64,000 bases of DNA from Succinivibrio dextrinosolvens. Its GTDB lineage: Bacteria > Pseudomonadota > Gammaproteobacteria > Enterobacterales > Succinivibrionaceae. The stretch spans positions 62,001-126,000 of the forward strand of contig NZ_FPAH01000002.1 of the NCBI RefSeq assembly GCF_900116345.1, in the 5' to 3' direction. Of this stretch, positions 10,083 to 18,190 are shown piece after piece. Position 1 is the stretch's first letter. The number at the start of each line of letters is the position of its first letter. The notes beneath the pieces were generated by a model. That model searched no databases and had not been told where the DNA came from. It saw nothing but the letters and a program-made list of their open reading frames with translations. The translations under genes were made by a program, and so were the position numbers.

Positions 10083-10784
10083 ATGTCAGATATACAAACC
10101 AATACTTATTCAATAAAAGACAGATTCCGCCAGTTTTATCCTGTTATAGTTGATGTTGAGACTGCCGGTCTTGATCCTAAGACAGATGCTCTTATAGAAG
10201 TCTCTATGATGACTGTTAAAATGGATGAGAAGGGCATGCTTGTGCCTGATGAACAGTATCATGCCAACATCAGACCATTTCCGGGCTCTCTGGTTAAGCA
10301 GGCCAATATCGATTTTCTTGGAATCGATCCTTTTGACGAATCAAGAAATCTTGTATCTGAGGAAGAAGCTCTTATACCTATGTTCAAGGCCATTGCCAAA
10401 AAGGTTAAGGCAAATAAGTGTAAAAGGGCAATTCTGGTAGGCCATAACGGTTCTTTTGATTTAGGCTTTATTAAAGCCGCTACAGAGCGTCTGAATTACA
10501 AACGTTCTCCATTCCATCCTTTCTCTGTTTGTGATACCGCCTCTCTTTCTATGCTGGTATACGGTCAGAGTGTTCTGGTTAAAGCCTGTATTGCTGCTGG
10601 TATTGATTTTGATCTTGATAAAGCTCATGGGGCTGAATATGACACCAGGATGGAGTGCCTTCTTTTCTGCAAGATTTTCAACAAGTTTACAACTTTCTGC
10701 GGTGTTCCTGAGCCTGTAACCGAAGAAATTGATTACACAAAATCCTCTTCAGAGAATGCTGATGAAGGGGAAAAAACAGAATAG
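10083..10784 (+). CDS. rnt: Ribonuclease T
   Basis: DEDDh-family 3'-5' exoribonuclease that trims the 3' ends of tRNA and other stable RNAs and works as a dimer. 233 residues, slightly longer than E. coli RNase T because of a C-terminal acidic tail. Exo I has Asp24 and Glu26 in VDVETAG. Exo II is HNGSFDLGF. Exo III is HGAEYDTRMEC, with the catalytic His and the Asp five residues later. The N-terminal DRFRQFYPV and the FHPF segment are RNase T hallmarks that distinguish it from the DnaQ epsilon subunit. A short gene follows after ~70 bases on the same strand. Confidence 0.95.
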   Translation: MSDIQTNTYSIKDRFRQFYPVIVDVETAGLDPKTDALIEVSMMTVKMDEKGMLVPDEQYHANIRPFPGSLVKQANIDFLGIDPFDESRNLVSEEEALIPMFKAIAKKVKANKCKRAILVGHNGSFDLGFIKAATERLNYKRSPFHPFSVCDTASLSMLVYGQSVLVKACIAAGIDFDLDKAHGAEYDTRMECLLFCKIFNKFTTFCGVPEPVTEEIDYTKSSSENADEGEKTE

Positions 10785-10853
10785 GATAAATTAGCCTGTT
10801 TGCTACCTCTAATCTAAGTTATTAAAAATACAATCAAAGATGAGAGGGACAGT

Positions 10854-11312
10854 ATGCAGTACATAATTAAATCTATGCTTAAACACGTTACCACTATATT
10901 GATTATAGTTGCCGTCTGTGTTGGTGGATATACCTTTGCACAGCATGAGAATCTTATTGGTAATTCTGATGCTAAATCAGAGGATGTCACTGATGATTTT
11001 ACTCATAAGCACATCCGTCCAGATGCCCCAAATTCTGTTAAAGGTGTAAAGAAAGTAGCCAAAGAAGGCGATTATGTACTGCTACGAGGCGTTTTTGTAA
11101 GACGTGCCGATGCCGGAATCTATGAATTCCACGATGATGCCGGTGATGGTCTGTTCATCGATCTTGGTAAAAGCTTTGTTCTAAACGAGAGATTCTTCAA
11201 TACCAGTGAGTTCTTTATCTGGGGGCAGGTAAGGGATAATGATAAATCTACCACTATTGAAGCAATCTCTATGTCAGCAAAATCTTTCCCTGTAACCAGC
11301 AGGGTTCCATAG
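10854..11312 (+). CDS. bOF-family (YgiW/YdeI-like) membrane-anchored OB-fold protein
   Basis: 152 residues. A hydrophobic segment at about residues 12-30 is a signal peptide or membrane anchor, so the rest lies in the periplasm. Residues ~60-145 fit the bacterial OB-fold (bOF, PF04076) family: a Val-rich first strand, then DYVLLRGVFVRRADAGIYEF, DGLFIDLG and WGQVRD. Family members in enterobacteria are stress-tolerance proteins of poorly known ligand. Its position 70 bases after rnt suggests possible co-transcription. It converges with the HAD gene, with no obvious terminator in the 16-base gap. The family call is fairly confident; the role is unknown. Confidence 0.75.
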   Translation: MQYIIKSMLKHVTTILIIVAVCVGGYTFAQHENLIGNSDAKSEDVTDDFTHKHIRPDAPNSVKGVKKVAKEGDYVLLRGVFVRRADAGIYEFHDDAGDGLFIDLGKSFVLNERFFNTSEFFIWGQVRDNDKSTTIEAISMSAKSFPVTSRVP

Positions 11313-11328
11313 AGATATTTAAAAGTTC

Positions 11329-11982
11329 TTACTTTTTCCAGTCTACAAGCTCTAATGATTTTATTGCAGGATGATTCAGGAGTTTTTCATTGGGATCAAC
11401 GGCAAATCTGTGAGTGCACATCATCAGCATAGGCAGATCATTTATTGAATCTCCATATGCATAGGAATCTTCTAAAGACAGTTGTTCTCTGTCTAATACT
11501 TCATTGATGCGTTTAACCTTATCTTCCTGATAAGGAACAGTTCCGCACTGCTTTCCTGTCAGTCTGCCCTCAATTTTTTCCATAGGGGCCGCAATATAAT
11601 CGCTTATACCTAAAAGAGATGCCACATGCTCAACTATATAGTCACAGGTTGAGGTTACTATAAAAATGCGATCACCTCTTTGCTTATGAAACTCCAGTGC
11701 TCGCTTTGCACCTGGTTTTACCAGAGGAATAATCAGATCGCGGACGGTTTCATGCAGTACCTTATACTGCTCATCTTTAGATAGTTTTACTAAGGGGGTA
11801 ACCGCAAATCTTACGAATTCGTTGATATCTAGAGAGCCTTCAAAAAACTTCTGTTCACACTCACTAAGCTTAATCAGCATGTCTGATGGGGCGATACCGA
11901 GTTTTACGAAATGATGAAGAGTAATGTCGTTTGTATCTCCACCTACCAGGGTTCCGTCCATATCAAAAAATGCTAGACTCAC
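11329..11982 (-). CDS. HAD-superfamily hydrolase, SerB-like (subfamily IB)
   Basis: Cytosolic phosphatase-like enzyme, 217 residues. Motif I is FFDMDGT, with the nucleophile Asp7 and acid/base Asp9. Motif II is the Thr/Ser in FIVTSTCD, a conserved Lys lies in EDKVKRINEV, and motif III is YGDSINDLPML. The helical cap and these motifs match the HAD-IB group that includes phosphoserine phosphatase and the CicA-like proteins; the substrate cannot be told. The start codon is GTG. It begins on the base right after the stop codon of the upstream gene, whose last codons supply the strong Shine-Dalgarno GAGGAGGA, so the two genes are translationally coupled. Confidence 0.88.
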   Translation of the reverse strand: MSLAFFDMDGTLVGGDTNDITLHHFVKLGIAPSDMLIKLSECEQKFFEGSLDINEFVRFAVTPLVKLSKDEQYKVLHETVRDLIIPLVKPGAKRALEFHKQRGDRIFIVTSTCDYIVEHVASLLGISDYIAAPMEKIEGRLTGKQCGTVPYQEDKVKRINEVLDREQLSLEDSYAYGDSINDLPMLMMCTHRFAVDPNEKLLNHPAIKSLELVDWKK

Positions 11983-13611
11983 TTAGTCCTCCTCATAGTC
12001 ACTTGTTGTCTCAATTACAACGTCCAAAGGTTTAATAAGATCTTCCTCTGAAACTTCCTCTGATACATAATCAAAGGTTTTCTTCATATCAAGATTTGGG
12101 AATTCGAAACGATATCTCCAGGTTACATAGGCATCAGAATGGTTAATGATTACCTTTGTTCTGGTGGCAAAGCCAAGCTGAATTAAAAGAGTTCCCAGCT
12201 GTTTACCCTTTACATCTGTTTCGATTGAGTCAGAGAACAGAGGATCCTGTCCGTCTTTTCCGAAAAGCCAGGACAGATTCTTTGAATTGTTTTTTAGGGC
12301 GTTTTTAAGAAAATCGTATCTTCCTGAAGCAGAGTAAGGAAGCAGTTTGCCGTTATTGGTCATACAGTGGGCAATACAGGCAGGACAGAGCATCTTAGGA
12401 CAGTCAGGATTATACATCTCATCATTATCCGCAAACAGGAAGCCGCCGTAACACTGCTCTAGCATATCAAGATACTGTTCAGGAGAAATCTTCATATTCT
12501 CACTGAATCGGGCGATTTCCTTCTGGTAAACTTCCTGTACGTCCTCGCGGGTAAATCCGAAAAGGGCTGCAAACATAGGTTCTGATGACAGATCGTAAAC
12601 CAGAGGTAAACCTTCTGAAGTTTCTGAGGCTAAAGAGAAATTGATGTGGCCGGAAAGCAGGCACCATTTAACGGTTCTGTTTGAATACTTGATTACATTA
12701 AGCATATCAAGGTAATCGCAGACCGACTCTTCACACTGCTCATGATCAAACTCTGATGCTACCATGAAAGGTACATCATAGTTATCAATCATAATAGAGA
12801 TTTTTACTGAAGGATACTTTTTGTTTAATTCATTAAGAAGCTTATCGAAATAGGCTTTTGGAGTCTGATATGGATCGATATGCGATTCAATATGATTGAT
12901 CCAGAACTGCTCCTGCAGAATATCCAGAAGGCCCTCTGAAAACTCTTTTGGATTCTTTGCTCTGAGATGTTTGAAATCCAGACTTAATACAGGTCTTTTC
13001 TTTACGTTGTAGAAGGTTTTGATTGCATCTATTTCATCTGTGACCAACAGCTCCTGAGATGATGCATTTGCATTTATCTCATCAATTGATTTCTGATCTG
13101 AAAAGTCATCACCTTCATCTTTCTTTTTATCAGATACCAGCTCCTCAATATAGTTTTTAATATCATCAAGAATTGAGGTGTCTTCCTTAGTCTTGTTTTC
13201 TGAGTCTTCAGCATCAGCTGTATCTGCTCCTGAAGAATTATTATTTTCTGACTCAGACTTTAATGATGTTGTCGCACTATCTATTATTGAGACAGTTGAC
13301 TGCATCTGACTATTAAGCTTATTCTGACTGCTCTGATTCTTATAGGCTGTGATTATCTTTGGTGTGGTATTTATATTCAGACTGTCATCACTCTCACCTT
13401 CAATCTTTACCAGATTCTGAATAGACTGAGAGATCAGGGATAGACCAAAACCGCGAGGTCTAATCATCATAAAGATGCCAGGAGAGCCCAAGCCATCATG
13501 ATCTTCCATAATGGATATAAGCTTGAAAAGCATATCGGCTTTATCTTTATAAACTTGGTCGGATAAGACTAAATCGGAAAGAGTAGAGTAGACCTGAGAA
13601 TTTGAATTCAT
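11983..13611 (-). CDS. Degenerate AAA-ATPase-like protein (PF09820-type) with lost Walker motifs
   Basis: 542 residues. The fold signature is that of the AAA-ATPase_like family: N-terminal VYKDKADMLFKLI, then RPRxFGxSL at residues 51-59, a middle MIDNYDVP strand, a segment ending LFGFTREDVQEVY, and ECYGGFxF followed by YNPDCP. Both ATPase motifs are damaged. In the family the P-loop reads RPRRFGKSL, but here residue 57 is Leu instead of Lys. The Walker B DEYDKP-type motif reads DNYDVP. An acidic Ser/Asp/Glu-rich insert occupies about residues 95-200. The usual C-terminal PD-(D/E)XK nuclease domain is not recognisable. A cysteine cluster (CPKMLCPACIAHC) could bind metal. It lies 21 bases after the 4.5S RNA gene and is coupled to the HAD gene. 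ATPase activity is doubtful. Confidence 0.7.
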   Translation of the reverse strand: MNSNSQVYSTLSDLVLSDQVYKDKADMLFKLISIMEDHDGLGSPGIFMMIRPRGFGLSLISQSIQNLVKIEGESDDSLNINTTPKIITAYKNQSSQNKLNSQMQSTVSIIDSATTSLKSESENNNSSGADTADAEDSENKTKEDTSILDDIKNYIEELVSDKKKDEGDDFSDQKSIDEINANASSQELLVTDEIDAIKTFYNVKKRPVLSLDFKHLRAKNPKEFSEGLLDILQEQFWINHIESHIDPYQTPKAYFDKLLNELNKKYPSVKISIMIDNYDVPFMVASEFDHEQCEESVCDYLDMLNVIKYSNRTVKWCLLSGHINFSLASETSEGLPLVYDLSSEPMFAALFGFTREDVQEVYQKEIARFSENMKISPEQYLDMLEQCYGGFLFADNDEMYNPDCPKMLCPACIAHCMTNNGKLLPYSASGRYDFLKNALKNNSKNLSWLFGKDGQDPLFSDSIETDVKGKQLGTLLIQLGFATRTKVIINHSDAYVTWRYRFEFPNLDMKKTFDYVSEEVSEEDLIKPLDVVIETTSDYEED

Positions 13612-13632
13612 AGATAACCACCATGATTCATT

Positions 13633-13738
13633 GGGTGGGATTCCAACCGTATCGCGGTACCTTGTATAAAGACCCTGGCTGCTTCCTTCCGAACCTGACC
13701 AATTAAACCTTCAACAAGTACGCGAGGGCTGGAACCCC
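13633..13738 (-). ncRNA. ffs: Signal recognition particle 4.5S RNA
   Basis: The minus strand contains GGTCAGGTTCGGAAGGAAGC, the near-invariant domain IV of SRP RNA (GGAA tetraloop plus the AGCAGCCA side), bound by Ffh. Ends were placed where GGGGTTCCAGCC at the 5' side pairs with GGTTGGAATCCC at the 3' side, giving a single hairpin of about 106 nt. No terminator separates it from the pseudo-AAA gene, so it may be processed out of a longer transcript. The ends are accurate to a few bases. Confidence 0.95.
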
Positions 13739-13861
13739 ATAAAGCCTTTGTATTTTAAAAGAAAAGTGGTATTTATGCAAGAGAAAGTTTGGATTTTTCC
13801 CGGAATAAGCCTATTCTGAGCTGCTTTTAAGACAAGAGTTTGAAGAAGATAAATGAATGTA

Positions 13862-13920
13862 AAAATAAAATATACAAAAATACCTCCATATTCAGCTAAG
13901 AAAACTGACTTCTGGAGGTA
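13862..13920 (-). terminator. Terminator of fabA
   Basis: TACCTCCA and TGGAGGTA form the outer stem, with an inner TCAG/CTGA pairing. On the minus strand the hairpin is followed by TTTTTGTATATTTT. It lies 20 bases after the fabA stop. Confidence 0.8.
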
Positions 13921-13939
13921 TTATTGAATTGCTGTTAAA

Positions 13940-14470
13940 TTAAGCCTTCTTTGGTGGAATCAGACCAACCTGAAGATCTTCAGCTGTATAGATGTGCTCA
14001 CCGTCAACATAAACCTTGCCGTCTGCAATGCCCATGATTAACTGACCACGTTCAATAACTTTCTTTAGGTTAATTTCGTAGGTTACAAGCTTAGCATGAT
14101 CTAATACTTCACCCTTGAACTTAACTTTACCAACACCAAGAGCACGGCCCTTACCTGGACCACCTCTCCAGCCAAGGAAGAAGCCTACAAGCTGCCACAT
14201 TGCATCAAGACCTAAACAGCCAGGCATAACAGGATCACCAGGGAAGTGACACTGGAAGAACCATAAATCCTTGGTAATATCCAGCTCAGCCTTTACATAG
14301 CCTAGACCATATTCGCCGCCTTCGTTCTGGATATCGGTAATTCTGTCAAACATGAGCATGTTTGGTGCTGGAAGCTGACTGTTACCTGGTCCGAACAACT
14401 CACCACGGCTGCAAGCTAAAAGGTCGTTCTTATCAAAAGAGTGAACATTTCGCTCTAATAATGAAGCCAT
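13940..14470 (-). CDS. fabA: 3-hydroxydecanoyl-ACP dehydratase/isomerase
   Basis: Type II fatty acid synthesis enzyme that dehydrates 3-hydroxydecanoyl-ACP and isomerises the trans-2 product to cis-3, starting unsaturated fatty acid synthesis anaerobically. 176 residues, close to E. coli FabA. The active-site His75 lies in [11 protein letters not shown] and Asp89 in CLGLDAMWQ. The [12 protein letters not shown] stretch is typical of FabA rather than FabZ, which lacks Asp at the second position. It is flanked by its own terminator and lies downstream of crp on the same strand, with a terminator between, so it is probably monocistronic. Presence of FabA supports a gammaproteobacterial origin. 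Confidence 0.97.
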   Translation of the reverse strand: MASLLERNVHSFDKNDLLACSRGELFGPGNSQLPAPNMLMFDRITDIQNEGGEYGLGYVKAELDITKDLWFFQCHFPGDPVMPGCLGLDAMWQLVGFFLGWRGGPGKGRALGVGKVKFKGEVLDHAKLVTYEINLKKVIERGQLIMGIADGKVYVDGEHIYTAEDLQVGLIPPKKA

Positions 14471-14662
14471 TGTTTGCTCCTAAATTCTATAAAACACTAT
14501 TTTAGAAATAATCAAAAATTAACTGCATGGCAAATCTGCAGTTTCATTCTCTAGATTTCAAATCCGTATCATTATACAGCAAAAGGAAGTCAGATTTCAG
14601 AATAGATTGCTGTATAAGCCAATTAAAGTTGTAGAGCAGGATTTTTAGATTCTTAAAATAAC

Positions 14663-14692
14663 AAAAAGCTGAATCATATGACTCAGCTTTTT
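14663..14692 (-). terminator. Terminator of crp, probably bidirectional
   Basis: The perfect stem AAAAAGCTGA/TCAGCTTTTT has a 10-base loop. A further flanking pair (AGATTCTT/AAGAATCT) extends the base. It sits 21 bases after the crp stop. Confidence 0.88.
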
Positions 14693-14713
14693 AAGAATCT
14701 CTTGAGAAATTAA

Positions 14714-15355
14714 CTATCTGGTACCGAATACCACAATAGTCTTTCCATGAGCTGTAATCAGATGGTCTTCTTCCATCATCTTAAGAATACGACCTACAGT
14801 CTCACGTGAACAGCCAACAATCTGACCGATCTCCTGACGGGTAATCTTAATCTGCATACCATCAGGATGTGTCATAGCCTCTGGCTGATGAGCTAAGTTA
14901 ACAAGAGTCTTAGCAATACGACCGGTAACGTCTAGGAATGCCAAGTTACCAACCTTAGCTGAGGTTGCTGACAGACGACGTGAAATCTGAGCGGTTAAAC
15001 GCATCAGAATTTCTGGATTAACCTGAACTAGCTGCTTGAACTTGCTGTATGAAACCTCAGCAATTTCACAAGATGTCTTTGCTTTTACCCAGGCAGTACG
15101 CTTTGGATTCTCTGACTCATCGAATAAACCAACCTCACCGATGAAATCACCCTGATTCAGATAGCTTAGGATCATTTCATGGCCATCTGAATCTTTAATT
15201 AGTACAGCAACTGAGCCTTTTGAAATGTAGTATAAGGTTTCAGCTTTCTCGCCAGCGTGAATAATTGTGCTCTTAGCAGTGTACTTGTGAATGTGGCACT
15301 GACTTAAGAACCAGCTGATAGTTGTATCAGTTTGTGGTTTTATAATAGGAGACAT
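14714..15355 (-). CDS. crp: cAMP receptor protein
   Basis: Global transcription regulator binding cAMP, 213 residues. The cyclic-nucleotide pocket shows GEVGLFDE and the [12 protein letters not shown] segment, close to the E. coli phosphate-binding loop (Thr in place of the Ser after Arg). The C-terminal winged helix has [20 protein letters not shown]. The recognition helix carries the same Arg-Glu-x-x-x-Arg pattern as E. coli, so target sites should read TGTGA-N6-TCACA. The protein ends [11 protein letters not shown], almost as in E. coli. It has its own promoter and terminator. Putative CRP half-sites occur elsewhere in the window, before the isomerase-like gene at 30.3 kb. Confidence 0.97.
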   Translation of the reverse strand: MSPIIKPQTDTTISWFLSQCHIHKYTAKSTIIHAGEKAETLYYISKGSVAVLIKDSDGHEMILSYLNQGDFIGEVGLFDESENPKRTAWVKAKTSCEIAEVSYSKFKQLVQVNPEILMRLTAQISRRLSATSAKVGNLAFLDVTGRIAKTLVNLAHQPEAMTHPDGMQIKITRQEIGQIVGCSRETVGRILKMMEEDHLITAHGKTIVVFGTR

Positions 15356-15651
15356 CTTTTTTTACTCTAAAAATAGCCAAATCAAAAAAAAATAAATTCA
15401 CTTAGAATTCATATTAAGGTTTTGCCTCTGCCATCAAGGCAGTAAACGCATAAACCGCTAACTAAATAATGAGCTCTTAAGATGATTTCATTATACATAT
15501 GTTAATTTTTTTTTGTTAAAGCTTAGGCATAATTAGACAGAGATTTTGTATATATAGTGACTTGATTCACGAATTTTGGTTTTGTTTTTTGAAAACTGTG
15601 TAAAATGTACTATACAAAAATCGTTTTGGGAATATGAATATCGGAATGGTG
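15356..15651. other. crp leader and promoter region
   Basis: No gene is supported here. The interval separates crp from the 3' end of 6S RNA and holds the crp promoter (annotated separately) and an AT-rich leader of about 130 bases. Short reading frames overlapping this segment run into the 6S RNA gene and lack support. Confidence 0.6.
15490..15519 (-). promoter_or_regulatory. Promoter of crp
   Basis: On the minus strand TTAACA and TATAAT are separated by 18 bases, matching the consensus at 5 and 6 of 6 positions. It lies ~135 bases before the crp start, leaving a long 5' leader. Confidence 0.65.
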
Positions 15652-15848
15652 TATCAGAAGAGGGCACCCCGGAAGTGAATCCGCTATTCTTGACTCCTTG
15701 AACCAGTGTGTTCAAGTTTGGCATCAGATGACTACTTAGGCTTCCGCGGGCAATCCGGGCCTGCACACTATAATCAGGAAGACACCAATGTCTGTAGATA
15801 TCGGCTCAGGGTACAAATAACTTGATCGCACCCCAGGGAATCTTGTGG
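15652..15848 (-). ncRNA. ssrS: 6S RNA (RNA polymerase-binding regulator)
   Basis: The minus strand carries CCCTGAGCCGATATCTACAG, closely matching the conserved CCCTGAGCCGATA block of gammaproteobacterial 6S RNA. Further 3' lies a CTTGAAC...GGTTCAAG hairpin, equivalent to the TTGAACC/GGTTCAAG hairpin of E. coli 6S RNA. The ends were placed by analogy to E. coli spacing and by CACAAGA/TCTTCTG closing pairs, giving about 195 nt; they are approximate by ~10 nt. A possible promoter upstream on the same strand is TTGATA, 16 bases, TAGATT. The usual neighbour zapA is not adjacent. Confidence 0.88.
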
Positions 15849-16085
15849 TAAATGTTTACCGTAAATCTATGCTAACAGATTGTTTTATCAAAAACAATTT
15901 TAATTCCACAGTATTGGAAATATTGTTCTTTATACTGAACATCCACCTATTTTTAAGTATAGGATAATTTGAAAAGTAAAAAGAAAAAATTAGGAATTAT
16001 TCTTATTTAATTCCAATATTGTCTACAGCTTCATATTCTTTAAAAAAAATTTTTTACTGCCTGACAACATATATATTGAGGAAAA
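15849..16085. other. 6S RNA promoter region, no gene
   Basis: AT-rich spacer between the 6S RNA 5' end and the stop of the tail-anchored protein gene. It contains the likely 6S promoter near 15860-15890; nothing else is supported. Confidence 0.5.
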
Positions 16086-16469
16086 CTAGCGGGAAAACAG
16101 CAGTACGACAGCAACAGAAAACATTGCCAGTAAAACCATAATTAGGAATTTGTTTAAGGTTGCTACAGTCTCACTTGTTTTCGTATATCTGGCTATATAT
16201 CTCTGTCTTGCAAGATAGGCATCCTCAGGAGTTGTATATGGCCCAAGCTCCTCACCCAGAGGAATATTTGCAGCATAGGCCTTGTCAATCAGGACTCTGA
16301 ATTTGATTCTCATCCTTGCCTCATTCGCTTCCTTGAAGTTAAGACTTTTCAGATAGGCTCTTGAGAATTTCTCCGGCTCCTTTGCATTCAATATGTCTGA
16401 GATTTCTTCCCGTTTAAAATCAGAATCGAAAAAGGTCCTAAGAGAATATCTGAGATAGTTGAAATCCAT
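16086..16469 (-). CDS. Tail-anchored small membrane protein, unknown
   Basis: 127 residues from the ATG at 16469. An upstream in-frame GTG at 16484 would add five residues but lies on top of the AAGG that best serves as ribosome site, so the ATG is preferred, although its spacing (~14 bases) is long. The N-terminal ~100 residues are charged and helical, with no recognised domain. Residues ~104-125 form one hydrophobic helix at the extreme C-terminus ending LLFSR, so the protein is probably cytoplasmic with a C-terminal anchor. It lies downstream of the por cluster beyond a terminator and upstream of 6S RNA. Function unknown. Confidence 0.65.
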   Translation of the reverse strand: MDFNYLRYSLRTFFDSDFKREEISDILNAKEPEKFSRAYLKSLNFKEANEARMRIKFRVLIDKAYAANIPLGEELGPYTTPEDAYLARQRYIARYTKTSETVATLNKFLIMVLLAMFSVAVVLLFSR

Positions 16470-16487
16470 TTTTGTGAACAACACCTT

Positions 16488-16530
16488 ATATATAAAAGGC
16501 TGTATACCTTTTGGATATACAGCCGTTTCT
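16488..16530 (-). terminator. Terminator of the por cluster
   Basis: GGCTGTATACC and GGATATACAGCC form a strong hairpin with a TTTT loop. On the minus strand it is followed by TTTTATAT. It lies ~20 bases after the last gene of the por cluster. Confidence 0.8.
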
Positions 16531-16546
16531 TAATGCTTCTATATGA

Positions 16547-18175
16547 TTAGATCTGCTCTGGAACCATCTTGATGTGGCCGCATGGACATTCCTGTGCACA
16601 TACACCACAGCCCTTGCAGTAGTCGTAATTAAATTCATAGCCCTTACCTGGACCAAGCTTAATTACAGCGCTGTCTGGGCAGACACCGTAGCAGTTGTCA
16701 CATTCCATACAGTTACCGCAGGATAGGCAGCGACGAGCTTCAAATACTGCATTCTCTTCGGTCAGACCAATCTGAACCTCATCGAAGGTATTTGAACGAC
16801 GAGCTGCTTCAAGCTCTTCACGAACCATCTTTGGAGCATCTGTATAGTACCAAGGATGCATATCCTCGAACTTGGCAATTTCATGCTTCTCTGGTTTCTG
16901 GTAAGTCTTACCGTTCAGATAAGCGTTTACACCACGAGCAGCATTCTTACCCATTCCGATAGCACGGGTTACGGTTCTGTCTGTGCTTGCGCAGTCACCA
17001 GCAGCAAAGACGCCTTCAATTGAAGTCATCATGGTTTCCTGGTTTACAACAACGCTGTCTTTTTCCATCTCAAGGTTGGATAGCTTTGACAGTACAGACT
17101 TATCAACATTCTGACCGATAGCCAGAACAACAGCATCTGCAGGTAGCTCTTCATACTGACCAGTTGGCTTTGGTTTACCGTTCTCATCCAACTCCATCTT
17201 TTCAATCTTGAGCTTATCCTTTGATGCTGATGCAATGGTAGACAGCCACTTAACCTGAATGCCTTCCTCGATAGCTGCATCCATTTCTTCCTCGTTTGCA
17301 GGCATCTTATCACGGTTACGACGGTAAACAATGATAGGTTCTGCACCGATACGACGTAATGAACGAGCTACGTCAACAGCGGTATTACCACCACCGTAAA
17401 CTGCAACACGACGTGCAATCTGGATATCACCGGTGGTCTCAATCTGTCCTAGAACTGATAGTGCATTCAGAACAGAAGTGGTATCACCCTGAGGAATGTC
17501 AACGTTTGTAGAAATTGAAGCGCCTAAACCTAGAATTACAGCATCATACTTGCCGTTCTTCTTTTCGGCCTCAATATCTTCAACCTTGCGACCGCATTCA
17601 ATGGTTACACCCATATCAGTGATGCGCTTGATTTCAGCATCCAGAATATTACGTGGAAGACGATATACTGGGATACCGTAACGCATCATACCGCCAGCTT
17701 CCTTACCCATTTCAACAATGTGAACGGTGTGTCCGAAACGACGCAGATGATATGCTGCGGATAGACCTGCAGGACCTGCACCAACAATCAGAACCTTTTT
17801 GCCGGTTTCACGTGCTGGACGCTTGAATGACAGGTTGTGCTCTAATGCATAGTCACCTAGGAAACGCTCAACAGAGTTGATACCTACGCTCTCATCTAGG
17901 AAACCACGGTTACACTTGCCTTCGCAGGTGTGGTAACAGACACGTCCCATACATGCAGGCATTGGGTTTTCTTCAGTTAGAATGCGCCATGCGTGTTCAT
18001 AGTCGCCTTCTGCAGCATAGTACAGCCACTGCTGGATGTTTTCACCGGCAGGACACTGATTGTTGCAAGGTGGCAACTTGAATACATTTACAGGACGCAG
18101 AGTACGCCATGAACCAGTGTGATTCTGTAAGGAAGTAGCTGGATCAAGGGTAACAGCGAAAGCTTTATTCATCAT
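16547..18175 (-). CDS. NAD(P)-linked FAD oxidoreductase with ferredoxin tail (GltD/PorD-like fusion)
   Basis: 542 residues and three modules. The N-terminal Fe-S region contains CNNQCPAGENI and CMGRVCYHTCEGKC, as in the GltD small subunit of glutamate synthase and NfnB. The middle is a two-dinucleotide-binding oxidoreductase with an FAD GAGPAGL motif near residue 130 and an NAD(P) GGGNTAVDVARS motif near residue 260. The C-terminus is a two-cluster ferredoxin domain, with CLSCGNCMECDNCYGVCP and CKGCGVCAQECP. It is the last gene of a cluster with gamma, alpha and beta subunits of a 2-oxoacid:ferredoxin oxidoreductase. The tail probably replaces the separate delta (ferredoxin) subunit, letting electrons from pyruvate go to NAD(P)+. 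A strong AAAGGAGA ribosome site precedes it. Confidence 0.87.
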   Translation of the reverse strand: MMNKAFAVTLDPATSLQNHTGSWRTLRPVNVFKLPPCNNQCPAGENIQQWLYYAAEGDYEHAWRILTEENPMPACMGRVCYHTCEGKCNRGFLDESVGINSVERFLGDYALEHNLSFKRPARETGKKVLIVGAGPAGLSAAYHLRRFGHTVHIVEMGKEAGGMMRYGIPVYRLPRNILDAEIKRITDMGVTIECGRKVEDIEAEKKNGKYDAVILGLGASISTNVDIPQGDTTSVLNALSVLGQIETTGDIQIARRVAVYGGGNTAVDVARSLRRIGAEPIIVYRRNRDKMPANEEEMDAAIEEGIQVKWLSTIASASKDKLKIEKMELDENGKPKPTGQYEELPADAVVLAIGQNVDKSVLSKLSNLEMEKDSVVVNQETMMTSIEGVFAAGDCASTDRTVTRAIGMGKNAARGVNAYLNGKTYQKPEKHEIAKFEDMHPWYYTDAPKMVREELEAARRSNTFDEVQIGLTEENAVFEARRCLSCGNCMECDNCYGVCPDSAVIKLGPGKGYEFNYDYCKGCGVCAQECPCGHIKMVPEQI

Positions 18176-18190
18176 GATTAACTATCTCCT

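Noticed and set aside
15533-15766. 77-codon minus-strand reading frame
   Set aside because: It overlaps the 6S RNA gene on the same strand and its content is explained by the RNA.
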